The notes under the pieces were generated by a model. The model was not told the origin of the DNA. It ran no database searches and saw only the letters and a list, made by a program, of their open reading frames with translations. 64,000 bases of DNA from Paratinospora sagittata (lineage: Eukaryota; Streptophyta; Magnoliopsida; Ranunculales; Menispermaceae), in assembly GCA_035771175.1 (NCBI GenBank), contig CM069593.1, positions 47,718,054 to 47,782,053 on the forward strand. The letters run 5' to 3'. Shown here one piece after another: positions 12,201 to 24,904 of this stretch. The stretch's first letter is position 1. Each line of letters begins with the position of its first letter. The translations under genes were made by a program, and so were the position numbers.

Positions 12201-15200
12201 CAACCCGATCCGATCCGGTCGGGTTCGAGCGGGTTTTGAGCTTAAGCTTGGGTCAATCGAGTCATCTTATACCCTCACCCAAAAAGTCGGGTGGGTTTTC
12301 GAGTTTGAGAATTCAAACCCGAAATATACCCGACCTGACCTGTCCGATCTATACTAACGACTATCATTCTATATTTTAACTACTAAACTACATAACTACT
12401 ATGTCTAAACTTCATCTATCTATACATCCCTAAACTATAACTTTATAAACCTATCTAACTATAAATGTAACTACCTATTATCTATGCCCTAAATAAAAAG
12501 ATTTTTATTTCAGGGTTCCCTCATATAAAGAATCCCATTATTCATGCTCCATAAGGGCTTTCCCTAGTGAGAACTCCCAACAACCCAGTTGAAGGGTGGA
12601 GCTTGAATGGAACTTGACAAGTTTTGAGTTTGTGGGGAGGGGTATTTATAGGGGAGAGTTCAACCCTTCCCCTCAAATTCTATGTGGGACTAAAACAAGC
12701 GGAGGAGAGGAGAACCTCTCCTTCCCCTTGTTTTTAGTCCCACATAGAAATATTGAGGGGAGGGGTTGAACTATCCCTCTATAAATAGATTGTTCCCCTT
12801 CCCCTCTCCCACTCCACTCATCTCATCTCAAGTGAGAGATGAATCTACTTCTAGTGCAATCACTTTGCAAAAGTGATCTCATTAGATTACAATTTTTAAA
12901 CATTATTGTTTTGAACTTGAATATGCTCATTTTTTAAATGAGAAGGGTTTTTTTTTTAATTAAGTGGCTGGGTGTCTTATCACACCCAACCGACCCGATA
13001 ACCAAACGGGTCGGTCGGGTAAAATTAATGTTAATTTTTATCGGGTCGGGCTCTGGTGATGAAAATCATCACCCGACCTTGTTGGGTCGGGCTCGGGTGA
13101 TGATGACCTTGTCGGGTCGAGCTCAATTTTTGGGCAAAACCGACCCGGCCCAACCCGTGATCACCCCTAATTGAACCAAGAGACAAAGACAAAGCTCTAA
13201 TACCAAAAAAACAGATCTCTAATATCATGTTAGAAACCACTGAACCTTAAAGCTATAACTGGTAGGTGGAAGTCAAACGGTGCATATCAAGCTATCACTA
13301 ACAAGGAATTGTACACATTTTTCAAGGGCTAATCACTCATTTATTTGAACTTGTTTTGTTCTTTCTAACCAATTTCTTGCTATTCATTTTATATGTGTTT
13401 TTATTCACATTGGTCTCTTCTTATTCCCTTTTCCCCCTTTATACTTGCCTTTTCTTTTTCGAAGGTTTTTTCAATGGAAGTCTTCCACCAACTTCCAGGA
13501 TTTGGGTTGAATGCAATTTACATCCGAGAAAATCATGAGTGATCAGGAATAAAAGTTCTTTAGAAAGCAAAGACAACTTAAAAAAATAAAAAAAGATACT
13601 CACAGCCCAAGATTTTAAAGCCTTTCCACCAAATCCTCCTCCAACTCTTCTTGTAATCACTCGAATGTTATGATCAGGAACACCAAGGCATCTAGCAATC
13701 ACAATATGTGCATTCTCAGGGGCCTGATTGGAGCTGAAAACATTCATGGACTTATCTTCATCAGGTACAGCTAGGGCAGTTTGTGTCTCCATGTAAAAAT
13801 AGTACTGAGACCCAAGTATGATCTAGACACAATGATTAAGAAAGTTTATTAAATATGACATAGGAAAAAGGACATGAAACTGGAAAAACAGGATACGGTT
13901 GTTGAACTTGAGAAACTTAACCAATGTCTCAATAAATTCAGAGTTTACATGGAGTTTTGCCTTTATAAGGTCCAAGAAAAATTCTATATTTCTATTCCCC
14001 GAAAAAAAAAAAAGAAACCCTTCAAGACGCACCTTTCCATAGGGAAGCTTGTGATCAGCTTCCTTCATTCCTTCCTCAAAATGCCCTACTTCTTTTGGGC
14101 AAAGAAAAGGGGGGATCTCATAGAAGCTAGATCTATGAACTGCCTCTTCTACCGATAAGATAGCTGGTTCTAGGTTTTCAGTGTCGTAATCAACAATTGC
14201 ACATTCTGCTGCCGTGTCTGCATTTCTCTGAGTATCTGCAACCTACATGAGCCATTCCAATTCGGGTGCCCATGGAGAACACATGTGAAGGTAATTTAAT
14301 TATCACAAAGAAAACATCATTAAAAAATGAAGTAATCTAACTTTATAAAGAAATGTGAATTACCACAAATGCAAGTGCCTGACCACAGCCCTGAGTGATG
14401 TCATCAGCAAATAGAGGATCAGTGCCAAAAATGCTTTTACTTCCTATGTTTATCCCTCCTTCAGGAATGTCTTTGAAGGAAATAACTCTGACAACTCCAC
14501 GTGGTACTGATTGAGACTTGAATCTAATACTTTTTACCCGTGCAAAAGGCCTCGTGCTATATATGAATGCACCATAAAGGCAATCCTTAGGAGAAGAAAT
14601 GTCGTCCACATATATAGCCTCACCTATTGATCAAAACCAAAAATTGAAATTGTTCAAGATGTTTTCCATGGAGTATAGAAGAGATAACATAAATTAATAA
14701 ACACAGATGCAATTAAAACGTTGAACAAACGAAGAGAAAATTGTGGGAAATGCTTCAAGTTATTCCTGATAATAAAGAGCTAGCCATAAGTTTGAATTTT
14801 ACCACGTAAATTTTCATCCAAAAAGAAAAAAAAATGATAATAAAGACAATAGTATTATATTATTACCATCATCATTATTATTGATTGTACACCATCTTTG
14901 ACATGTCATATCTTCCAGTTTTCAGTAGTATTATGCAATAATAATAATGGTATTTGTCCATCAAAACTACAGGTAAAGAGTAATGAAACTTAAGATGCAA
15001 AACATATCTTGCACCAATGCCCTGCAAAGTTCCTTGTGAAAGTTTGAATGCTTGATACTCTCCAGCTACCAACAAATTTAAAAAATCCAGAAGCAGAAGA
15101 TCCATAAACTCTATGAGTTCAATTAAAATTTTCGTGAAAATAATTTGAGCACACATTCTGGAGTTTACAATAGGTAGAGGGTGCTCAGATGAAGTGAAAG

Positions 15201-17834
15201 GCACTTCCATGCCTTTCAAACATATCATAATACATTAGTACTTCCATGCCTTTCAAACATATCATAATACATTAGTATCTGGTATCAGTATGATGCCAAT
15301 AAAAGTAGATTTCTGATATGAAACCCTAGTTTTGTTTATAAAACATAAACATTTAGAGTGCAAAAAGTTGTAATGTTGGATAAAAGAAACCCGGTTGAAA
15401 CGTCCCAAAGAAAATCACCAGAATATAATAAGAGTTTTTAGCAATTTTATTTTTGTGTTAGAATGTGCTACGACATGTGTCTGTTTGTGGCCAACAGTTA
15501 AAACCTTTACAATTGACGAGTTTTTGTTGCATACTTAACTTAGCAAACAAAAGCTACAAATATTTCTTATAAATAAATTTGACAAACCAGAAGCTTGAAT
15601 CTCTCCTCCAGCCTTTTTAACTGGCTCACCAACTGGATGATACCGATTGCTAACTTCCACCACCTGCTTTGAAGATAAAAGCAAATCCATCTTTTCCCTA
15701 CAATCATTTGGACTACTTTTAGGCATGGAATCATTTATCTTAGAAACATCAGTATACTCATCCGACCTGCCATTGGGAATCACAATACTAGCAGCTTTCA
15801 CAATAGGGTGGAGAAAATCGAAAAGAAATCCAACAGCCAAGCTTGATCTATAAGTGGCATCCGAAGTGCCCTCTTCTGGTATGATTATTTCTCTAAGTAA
15901 TTTGATAGATTCAAATATAACACTATGGGTAATGGATTTCCCAATTAAAAATTCCTCAACTTTTCTCGCCCTTATTGCATGCTTTGTCCCATAGGCACCA
16001 AAAGCCAACCGAAGATTTTCCAAGACAACATAATTTGTTGTATGATCGACATACATCGGAGCCCAAAAAGCAGCATTGAGATATGCTAAGGCATTCCCAA
16101 GGGGTCGTGGCGCCGCTCTATAAGTCTCAAAAATCAATTGGGTCTCATTCTCAGAAGAAGAATTTTTCACTGAGTCCCAACTTGGTATGCTAATACTTAG
16201 AAGTAAAGTATCAATATCACATGGAGGCCTCTCTAAAAACTCTTCCAATGTAAGCTTTAACTGTGTGCCACTTGCAAGTATATTTACCGACGAGCCCGCA
16301 GCAAGTAATATGGTAGCAATATCCGAGGGAAAATGATTCCTTTGTGCCATAACCAAATTACCACCCAAACTTGCTGTGTTGCGAATGAACTGTGACGCAA
16401 CTTTATCCATATGGTCAGCAATTTTCATGAACACCAAATCTCCACTTGATTCTAAACTATCTCTTTTTTCTTTCAAAGCTTGGATAGCTTTAGAGATTGT
16501 TACGGCAGCTCCAAATTCAATACCCGTGCTATCTTTATGAATAATCGAGAGCTCGGGAATATGCTTTATATCAATATACGTGTTGTATCGGCCTATCTCC
16601 TTGTAATATCCCATACCAGTATTACCAGCCACTAATTTAACTTGGGCTCCATTCTCCTCTTCTTTGGATTTCAATAGTTTTTGAAGTTCATTGACACTAG
16701 TAGGAGTGTACCAAGAACACTCTTTGGAATCCAATAGGGTTTTAGACCTAATTTCCTGTTTCAAAAACTCGGGAAAGGTGCAAACCATTTTACAAGATGT
16801 GGGCAATCCATCAGCATTTTCACCCTTTTTTGAAAAAGAATTGAGGCCAAGATCCTCCATATCGACATCAGAAGCGAAGCTTTTGCAAGCATCAGCAATG
16901 GGCCGGAAACCGGTGCACCGGCAGAGATTGCCGGAAATAGCCTTCTCAGCTTCTGACATTGTGAGCTTGGAAGAACCAGTTTTCTCAGCATTGACAATAG
17001 CAGAAAACAGAGACATACACATGCCCGGTGTGCAGAAACCACACTGAGAAGCATGGAAATCAGCGAATCTTTGGTGAATGGGGTGAAAACCATCTTTGCT
17101 ATTTCCAAGCCCTTCAGTAGTTGTAATTGAACAACCATTTAGACTGCAAAGTAGTGTAAGACATGAACTCACTGTGAAGTCCTCAACTTTTTCAGCTAAG
17201 GGATCATATCTTGACAATAGAACAACACAAGCTCCACAACCACCTGCAATAGAAACCAAAAAAAAAAAAATTGAAATTCTGAATCTGGGTCTTGAAAGTC
17301 ATTTCCTTCTATACTATATACACATCAAGAAACCACAAATAGAATGAATTTAAAAAAACTTAATCTTTAGTGCTATTATCATTTCCCTTCTCAATTTTGA
17401 ACAGACCATGAAAAAATCCAAAGTAAAAAGCCATCAAATGACTTTCTATATGTTCTTTGAAGGTAATCTGAATCTGGGTCCACCGAGAACAAGCATTACT
17501 GGAACTCAAATCCATTACCTTCTATACTATACACACTGAAAAACCACAAATAGAATGAATTTGAAAAACTTAATCTTTCGTGATATTACTATTACTGCTA
17601 CCCTTCTCAATTATGAACAAACTCAGAAGAGACAACCATAAAACAGTCTTCTCAATGGGTTTAGAGAATAATCTGAATCTGGGTCCATTGAAAGCAAATA
17701 TCACTATAACAAAAATTCATTACCTTCTACACTACACATCAAGAATGCACAAATAGAATGAATCTGAAAAACTTAATCTTAAGTAATAATATTACTAACC
17801 TTCTCAACTATGGAAAAAACCCACAAAAAATTCG

Positions 17835-17868
<34 letters not shown>

Positions 17869-18209
17869 ATCAACTAGCTTTTTAAATGTTCTTCTAAGAA
17901 ATTAATCTGAATCTGGGTCCATTAAAAGCAAGTATCACTAGAACTCAAATCCATCACTTTCTACCGTACATATCAAGAAACCACAAATAGAATGAACTTG
18001 AAAAAACATAATCTTTAGTGGTTTTACAATTACCCTTCTCAATTATGAAAAAAACCCAGGAAAAAAAACCATCAAAGAGCCTTAAAAAAGATTCAGAAGT
18101 GAATCAGCATAAAACCCAAAACCCCATATTAATAAAATCTCACACAATTCAATCTAAAACATAGACACACACACACACAAAATCGGAAATGAATCAGCAA
18201 AAAACCCCC

Positions 18210-18240
<31 letters not shown>

Positions 18241-18388
18241 AGAAGAAATGACCTTCTCCACAACCAAGCTTGGCTCCTTTGAAACGAGTCTGAGTACGTA
18301 AGAATTCAAGTAAAGTTGTAGAAGGGTGAATCTTATTGACCTCAAATCTCTCTCCATTAATGGCGAAAACCAAATTACTCTCTCCCAT
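6224..18388 (-). CDS. AAO: Aldehyde oxidase (molybdo-flavoenzyme), intact copy AO1
   Basis: A cytosolic Mo/Fe-S/FAD oxidase that converts aldehydes to acids; plant members act on abscisic aldehyde, indole-3-acetaldehyde and other aldehydes. Ten exons join in frame: 18253-18388, 15588-17243, 14364-14623, 14033-14242, 13604-13822, 9747-10715, 8954-9049, 8673-8771, 8107-8296 and 6224-6444, giving 4056 bases or 1351 residues, the normal family length. Cys43, 48, 51 and 73 bind the first 2Fe-2S cluster; Cys113, 116, 153 and 155 the second. FAD-site motifs are [11 protein letters not shown] and ASLGGNL. Molybdenum-domain motifs are [22 protein letters not shown], and SGEPPLLLA with the catalytic Glu near residue 1282. 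The [18 protein letters not shown] region is oxidase-like rather than xanthine-dehydrogenase-like. No stop or frameshift was found. Which AAO paralogue it is cannot be told here. Confidence 0.93.
7366..7815 (+). mobile_element. RTE-type LINE, 3' fragment in AO1 intron 9
   Basis: The plus strand encodes pieces of the C-terminal part of an RTE-clade reverse transcriptase, including [33 protein letters not shown] and [15 protein letters not shown]. It ends with 'gttgggaaaaggctcgattgagttgaatt', the usual RTE tail. AO2 lacks it at the matching intron position, so it inserted after the tandem duplication. The element is 5'-truncated and broken by stops. Confidence 0.75.
11633..11879. mobile_element. 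Tourist-like (PIF/Harbinger) MITE in AO1 intron 5
   Basis: A 247-base non-coding element flanked by TTA on both sides (11630-11632 and 11880-11882). The ends GGGCCCGCTTGGC and GTAAACGGGAACC are imperfect inverted repeats. TTA duplication and GG-starting termini are typical of Tourist MITEs. Absent from the AO2 copy. Confidence 0.55.
12161..13169. mobile_element. Non-autonomous hAT-like element in AO1 intron 5
   Basis: A 1009-base element bounded by exact 8-bp direct repeats ATTGAACC (12153-12160 and 13170-13177). The termini TAGGGCTGATCA and, reversed, TAGGGGTGATCA form inverted repeats. Subterminal regions are full of CCCGACC/GGGTCGG motifs on both sides. No transposase frame is present. 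The middle holds a long hairpin (12643-12788). The 8-bp duplication and short termini indicate the hAT superfamily. Confidence 0.8.
12643..12788. repeat. Long near-perfect inverted repeat inside the hAT-like element
   Basis: The left arm reads TATTTATAGG, then AGTTCAACCC, CCCCTCA, TATGTGGGACTAAAA; the right arm repeats these as the reverse complement, ending CTATAAATAG. Arms are about 70 bases with almost no spacer, so a transcript could fold into one long hairpin. Confidence 0.8.
15204..15277. repeat. 37-bp tandem duplication in AO1 intron 2
   Basis: The unit starting CTTCCATGCCTTTCAAAC and ending CATTAGTA occurs twice head-to-tail (15204-15240 and 15241-15277) without a difference. Identity implies a recent event. 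Confidence 0.9.
17268..18060. repeat. Tandem repeat of about 190-240 bp in AO1 intron 1
   Basis: Four diverged units each contain, in order, GAATCTGGGTC, a 'cattaccttctatactatacac' block, CCACAAATAGAATGAA, AACTTAATCTTTAGTG and CCCTTCTCAATTATGA. Starts are near 17277, 17468, 17668 and 17907. Units differ in length through A-tract changes (a long A run near 17840-17866). AO2 intron 1 carries about one unit (31100-31220). Confidence 0.8.
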
Positions 18389-19999
18389 ACCTCTTCTTCC
18401 TCATCACTTAGGACACTCGCCTCTGCAAATATAACACTTTCTTGATCATATCTTCAAATCAATGCCATAACTTTCTAGTCATAAAATTCAAACATTCCAC
18501 ACGCAAACACAAACAAAACGCCAAATTATGATTTCACCGTCCTAGGTCCCATTTGACCTTTTTGTGCACTAAGGCATTGAATCTGGAAACTTCCCTTCTC
18601 CTCCGTTGATCTTCCCCACTACCTAATCTGTCGGTGCTAGATGATTGCCACTTGCCCTTTTGACAGTCAATACCACGTGCATTTAATCCAATCAACTTTT
18701 AGAAACTTTTTTCTTTTTTCTTTTTTTAAGGCGTTTAGAGGCAAAAGGATCGGAGCATGCAAAACCAGGTATCCTTCTATTTTTACACGAAAAACTCTCG
18801 TTTATTTTGAAAAAGTAATAATTACACTTATTTATAAAAAAAAAAAATTAAACTCTTAACTTTTAGTAAATAAAGTCAAATACATATTATTAGAACTAGC
18901 TAATATTTGTTACTTTTAGAAATACTTATATAAGTGTAATAACATATGTCACCAACAGCATATTGATCCAATAATTTGAGGTTTCGAGAGGCAAGGAGGT
19001 GGCACGAGCTCGAGTCACGAACTATTTGTCATTTGCGATGAAGTGACGCTTCCTCACGGGTATAAATGGGTGTACCATGCAGGTAAATGTGACAAATTTT
19101 CAAACATGCGAAGGTCGAGTTCGTGCGGCATCCAATTGCCATGTCTAGTGTCTGTTAGTGTGGGTATAGTCGATTTATAAGGAGTCAGGTTTTCCCAGGG
19201 TTTAGAACATGTTGTTTCTTTTAAAATAAAAACATTTATCTATTCTTAGAACCAAAAATCAAAACATTTATATATTCTAAGTGGGTAAATGGGTAATATG
19301 TTAGGGAGAGTTCAACTAAACTCAATTATACACTCATTCTCCTTCTTTGGTGGACTTCAACACCTGGCATTAATCCATCATTTCACAAGCCACTATTTTA
19401 ACTTTACCCTTTTCTTTTATACATTCTCTCTCTTTTTCTTAATTTTATTTAATTATTTATTTGACTAATATTAAATTAATTAAGACATTGTAACTGTAAA
19501 AACTACAGACTACTAATATGAGGTGGAGGGTTGTTGGGTCCTCGTGAGGAGTTCAATCGTTGTTTCCGTGTCAGAGGCTTAGTATAGCCATCTCCACTAG
19601 TCTCTTGGGACATACCACAAACATCCTAAAACGTCCTTATATGATTAAGAAGACTCAGTTCAATTTCTAGCATTTAGATCAAGGGCTATTATTATTATTA
19701 CAGAAAAGTTTGCATTTCTTATACAACACTCTCTCCCATTGAGAGTTAAAAATGACTATCTTACATTTCATCGAGAGATGCTTACAACATATCCAATGCC
19801 CAGAACAACTAATAGATAATTGATTATCTACTTTCCTTATTAGGCGATAACCAATACTATTTTTACACGTGTCACCGTATTAGCACTGAATGCTCACCAT
19901 TCCTACTCTATTACAAGATACACTTTATCTTAAGGTGCAAAGCTCACAAGTATAAGAATATACAGTTCTAAAAGAGCTACAAACAAATACTAACAAAAG
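18389..19999. other. Spacer between AO1 and AO2: AO1 promoter side and AO2 3' flank
   Basis: This holds the AO1 5' flank and the AO2 3' flank. A TTTGCAG acceptor-like site lies just upstream of the AO1 start (about 18425), so AO1 may have a 5' UTR intron. I saw no convincing TATA box. The segment from about 19850 to 19999 matches the AO1 3' flank (about 6090-6223), marking one edge of the duplicated unit. A block at 18960-19220 resembles degenerate mobile DNA of unknown type. No gene seen. Confidence 0.5.
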
Positions 20000-22313
20000 T
20001 TAATGAACAAGAGATTTGTGCATGGAAAGCAAGCTCTGCAAATATACCTCCACATTATCAAGCCCACAGAGCTTCTTCACCACTGGCATGGTTGCAGGCA
20101 CATCAAGATTGAATACCCAATAAGACTCATTTGATTCACTCCAAGATAAAACCTGTTTTCTAGCTTCTCGAATGGCGTGTCGGGTCACACAGTGACCCGA
20201 GGCTGCAAGAAGTAACGGCGGCTCCCCAGAAGCTGGGAAAAACAAAGCATGTTCAATTTCATTAAGGAAATTCAAATTGAGAGCACTGTATGTCTTAATG
20301 TATGAAAAGAACAATTGAGGAACCAAGCCATCTAATTCTTGATGTAAGTTCGTTCCGCAGAAGCAATGAAACAAAAATAATTAAACAAGTGAAAGATTAA
20401 TAAGGCTGTATTTGGTTTGTGATATCTGAAAACAATGATACAATCAAACACATTTTTAGTCTTTTCAAAATTTCGGACGTATTTGAATCACGAACCAAAT
20501 GAAGCACAACTTTCAAGAAAGAATTTTCTAAATCAATGAACGGTCTTTTCTAATGGTCAATTGCCATATTTATACAAAACAAGAGTCTTAAACTGAACAG
20601 GAAACTAAATACACAAATAGAAAGTGCAAAAGTGGGCGAAAAGTAACTAAAACGCACGCTAAAAAAAAAGAGGCAATAATAGGCACATTTGAACACATGA
20701 CCCATCCTGTGTCCCGGCATCACTCATCAGTCTATTGGGTTTCTTGCTAATCTGGAACGTTTATCATTTTCTATCATGAAAATTGAAAAAGGAATGAAGA
20801 ACAGCCTTGGAAGTATATAGTAACACTCTAGTGCAATTATACAGTATTTGGATCAATGCATTTAATGAAATGCAGAAGACATGAATGTTGTGGTTCAGTA
20901 GTACATGCAGCATAGCGGCATTCTTCTAGTTGATAAATAAAAGAATTAAATCTAATCACAAATAAAACCTAGCAAAGTACTCATCAAATTAGGTTAGCTC
21001 TTCTATTGGAGATAACCAAAAAAGTACTTTCTAGCACATTTCATATGCATCAAAGAATGTTTTAACAAAATATGTTTCATGATTATTTATGGTTACTAAA
21101 AACTTTTCAAGTTTGGAGAAAAAAACCCTAGTATGATGCATGTTTGTAGATTGTAAATATAATAACAATACTAATTTGGGCAAAATAATACAAAAGTATA
21201 AGTTTAGTGACATAAAACATAGTAACCGAGATTTTGTATGTCTACCAAATGCATAGCCACCTAGAAATTGCTATACATGCACGAATTAAGCTACACGTGT
21301 GAAATTCATAATATGAAAGGTGCTAACACATCCTTTAAAAAACAATAGGCAAACCTTTGGAGGAGAGAATATGTTTTTGGTGATGCCCAGTGCCCACTAT
21401 TCAAGATCTCAACATTGAACTGTTTGGGGGTGGTGTCAATGGTTGGAATTTTATAAGTCCATGTTTCATCTGATATAATTAGTCCATCCGAGTTCTCTAA
21501 GTACTCTTCCAGCATGAAGAATCCGATTCCTTGAACAAAAGCACCCTCGATCTGTAACGAAGCAATTTTGTTCATAAAATGTGTTTTGCAATTGTATACT
21601 TGTGTAGTATCACTCAAGCAGATCCAAACTAGAATATCTCAAATAGAATAAAACCGATAAATTAAAAGACATTTTGTCCCGAGAGTTGGGAAAAACTCAA
21701 ATATTGGTTTGAACCATGCATCTCTACCAAATGCACCATCACGATTCCCTTTTACTAAAAGTCTTGATATTTAAATTATAGGTTCTATTTCGCTTAACAA
21801 CTTAAAGATTGAGCACCAAGTAAGAATACAAATAACAAAAGGACTACATGATCAAATAAATTTGGAGAGCAGAGTTTTAAATAAGACAATTTAAGTGAAG
21901 CTAACCTGTCCCAAATCAACAGTCGGGTTCAGGCTCTGTTCACAATCATAGATAATATCTGTTTGCAAAACTGAGGTTGCTCCTGTGAGAAGATCTATCC
22001 CCGCCTGTGCAGGTTAATGATTGTTAATTTCACGAAAGTTCTATATCATTCATTCTCCCTGAAAATGCTAAAAGTTTCTCGTATCAAAATCTACTACGCA
22101 TTTCTTTTTCCAAAATCAATATTCAAAATTTCCAATTCTAGATTAAAGCCAAAGATATGGATAGAATGCAACTTTTTCTACAACATATTCATCATAGCCC
22201 AATAGATTAGAATATTAGATAAATGTATATGACTGGCAAAATGATTTTATATATCAAAGAATTCCATTAAAAAGAAACACTCACCTCACTGACAGAAGCA
22301 CCATAGTTGAGAT

Positions 22314-23218
22314 CATGGTTTAAAAATTCGCTGAATTTCAGCGAATTTTTTCCCTTTTTTTAACCATTGAAGTGCAAAGTGGATGTAAAATAAAAAATGC
22401 AAAAATTCGCCGAAATAATTTGATAAACTGTGACGAAACTCGATAAACTTCGACAAAAGTTTAGTTTATCAATCAAAAAATGCAAAAATTTGACAAAAAA
22501 TTAGATGAAATTGAATAAAATTCGACAAAATTCGATGAAATTTGACAGAGAAGGAAAAAAAATGTTACTTCATCAATAGAAACAAAAAAAACACCAATAA
22601 TTATGTATTATTTTCAATTTCATCAACCAACATAGCAATATATATTTTAAAAAATAATTTAACAAGTTAACAAAAGAAGAAAAGAACCAAAAAAAAGAAG
22701 AAAAGAAGCAAAATAAATAAATAATTAAAGTTGAAATAAGATAAAAACTTAAATATAAATTAAAAGATTTCCTAAAGTAATCTTCTTTTAGTTAACTCTT
22801 ATAAAACAAGATTAATAAACAACACATTCAAATAATAAACTAATAAATTAAGCATGATAGAATTCAAACTAGTAAAGTATATGGTCGAGAAGCAAGCTAC
22901 CATAAAATTAAATATCAAAATAAAGAAAACAAATTAAGCCCAAAAGCCGTCATTCAAATTCATCAACTCAGTTAACAAGATTGATTTTGTTAGGTCGCTT
23001 ATTGATATTTGTATGTATTATTAAAAGTGTCTATTTATATTAGTTTTTAGCTTATACAACAATAAATTTAGATATTTAAGCAAATATGCGAAAATTCTCT
23101 AAACTTCTCTACTTTAACGAATTTTTACAAAAAATCTCCATGTCGAATTAAACTTCACCGAATTAATTCTGATTTTTGAAGGTTGAAGTTTAGGACGAAA
23201 TCGAAGTTTTGAACCTTG
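22314..23218. mobile_element. Non-autonomous hAT-like element inside AO2 exon 7
   Basis: A 905-base AT-rich element flanked by exact 8-bp repeats GTTGAGAT (22306-22313 and 23219-23226). The ends CATGGTTTAAAAATTCG and, reversed, CAAGGTTCAAAACTTCG match at 14 of 17 bases. Many AAATTCGAC/GAAATTCG motifs lie near the termini. Removing the element and one repeat leaves exactly the 96 bases of AO1 exon 7. No transposase frame. Confidence 0.88.
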
Positions 23219-24439
23219 GTTGAGATACATTATAGAAGTAAAGTCAAGAACATAGAGAGTGCTTGTTGATAAGTTCATTGTCTGGAGATATGCCTATAAA
23301 CAGAAAAAGAGAGGTAGAGTTATGAAGAGTTCACAGACAAGTTTAGATAATGCATTAAATTTAATTCAGGTACAAAGACAACATTTCTTGATAAATACAT
23401 ATCCCGGAGATCTGCTCATACCAGAAAAAGAGAACAGAGAGAAAGAACCACAAGATCATTTTACATGATAAAAAATACCTCAGGAAGCTTAAGGGCCAAG
23501 AAGATAGAGGCTTCCTTCAAGTTTATATAACAAAATTAAAAGAACTTCCTATCTTTTGAAATGAAACCAACATTTATTAGGATCACCAATCATTTATATT
23601 ATCAGGACTCTTTATTTTAGCCTGATGTAGCCGTGTCTGACACTTCATGATACGACATGGGTATGAGATATGTGTCTGATGGGATATATGTCTGACACTT
23701 TAGATTTTAGAATATTACTATGTAGATTCTCCAATGGAAAGAAAAGAAAGCATGAACGAAGATAATGACTAATAGATGAAATTCACTTAAGTGGGAGAAC
23801 AAAACGGACAATAAATGAGTAAAAAAAAAAACAAAAGGAAATAACAACATATAATATCGCCAAGCCCCCGTATCCCAGAATTTGAAAATGAACAAGTTGG
23901 ACCTCAAGATATGTACCCGACACCCATACCCGAATCTAGGTAACATAGGACCATCAATAAAAAAGGGGATTGGCTCATTCTATACCCCAGACTGACCTCA
24001 TCGAAGACTACATTCCTCAATCCACTGACATTATACTATGTCCCCCATATATGGCCACTAACACGAAAAACAAAGAAAAAAGGGAGATGCCATCCATTTT
24101 TCTATTTTAAAGAATGATATCATCTACAAATATGCAAACAAATAAAAGAATAAAAAAATAAATATTTAACATGGTAATATTTCTTATCTAAATTTTTAAT
24201 GTTTAACAGTCTTTTCTTAGAAGAGTTCAAACGGAAGGATTCAAAATGCATTTTGATGCTGTCAAGATCTGATTTAAGCATCATGATATGTGATTTAAGC
24301 TTAGCCATAAGGGATAAGAAGATGTGTTTAAATGCCATTCATATGATTGTATTGGCATGTGGTTTTAACTTTTAAGAGTAGAATAGTGGAATCATGGAGT
24401 TGGGTCATTCCCCACTTATGTTAGAGTTGGGTTATTTAT

Positions 24440-24815
24440 GTAATCAAAATTCGGAATCTATTCGCCACTTATAATGGAGTTGCCCATTCTCTAAAGAAGT
24501 TTGGCGCAGATGGTCCCAATACTTCCCTGTTATGCATGTGGAGGAGATGGAAGAGGAGCAGGTCTGCTTTTTTCCTTTCATGAACAGTATTTAGCCTGTT
24601 TGGAAAGGTCATTGGCAGTTGGTGTGTTTGGCAGTGCTCTGGTCCCTTTGGAAGGAGAGGAATTCAAGGGTAATCAATGAGGAATCACACCCAACTGCTT
24701 TAGTCTGGGAGAGATCCCATCTGTTAGCTTCATTTTGGGTCGGTAATAGCAACCTTCCTAAGGGCTACGCTCTAAGTTATTGGCTTAGAGGATGGGGGAA
24801 TTTTGTAGAACCTTA
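24440..24815 (+). mobile_element. L1-type LINE fragment (zinc-binding C-terminal region) in AO2 intron 6
   Basis: The plus strand encodes CPFSKEVWRRWSQYFP, then after stops CLAVLWSLWKERNSRV and SYWLRGWGN. This is the zinc-binding, Trp-rich region found after the reverse transcriptase of plant L1 LINEs. It is interrupted by stops and truncated at both ends. Confidence 0.6.
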
Positions 24816-24904
24816 GGGTGGGCCAAGGTTGGCCACGATGTACAGTTATTTTGAAACGTCTTTATCAATATGTACAACACTCTTTTGTTTCTTTTTTTCG
24901 TTTT

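Noticed and set aside
14878..15228. 116-codon minus-strand open frame in AO1 intron 2
   Set aside because: Part ([14 protein letters not shown]) looks vaguely protein-like, but it matches no AO exon, is absent from the joined frame and is not needed for full length.
6224..18388. Xanthine dehydrogenase as an alternative identity for AO1
   Set aside because: The linker and molybdenum-domain motifs ([20 protein letters not shown]) fit plant aldehyde oxidases better than xanthine dehydrogenases.
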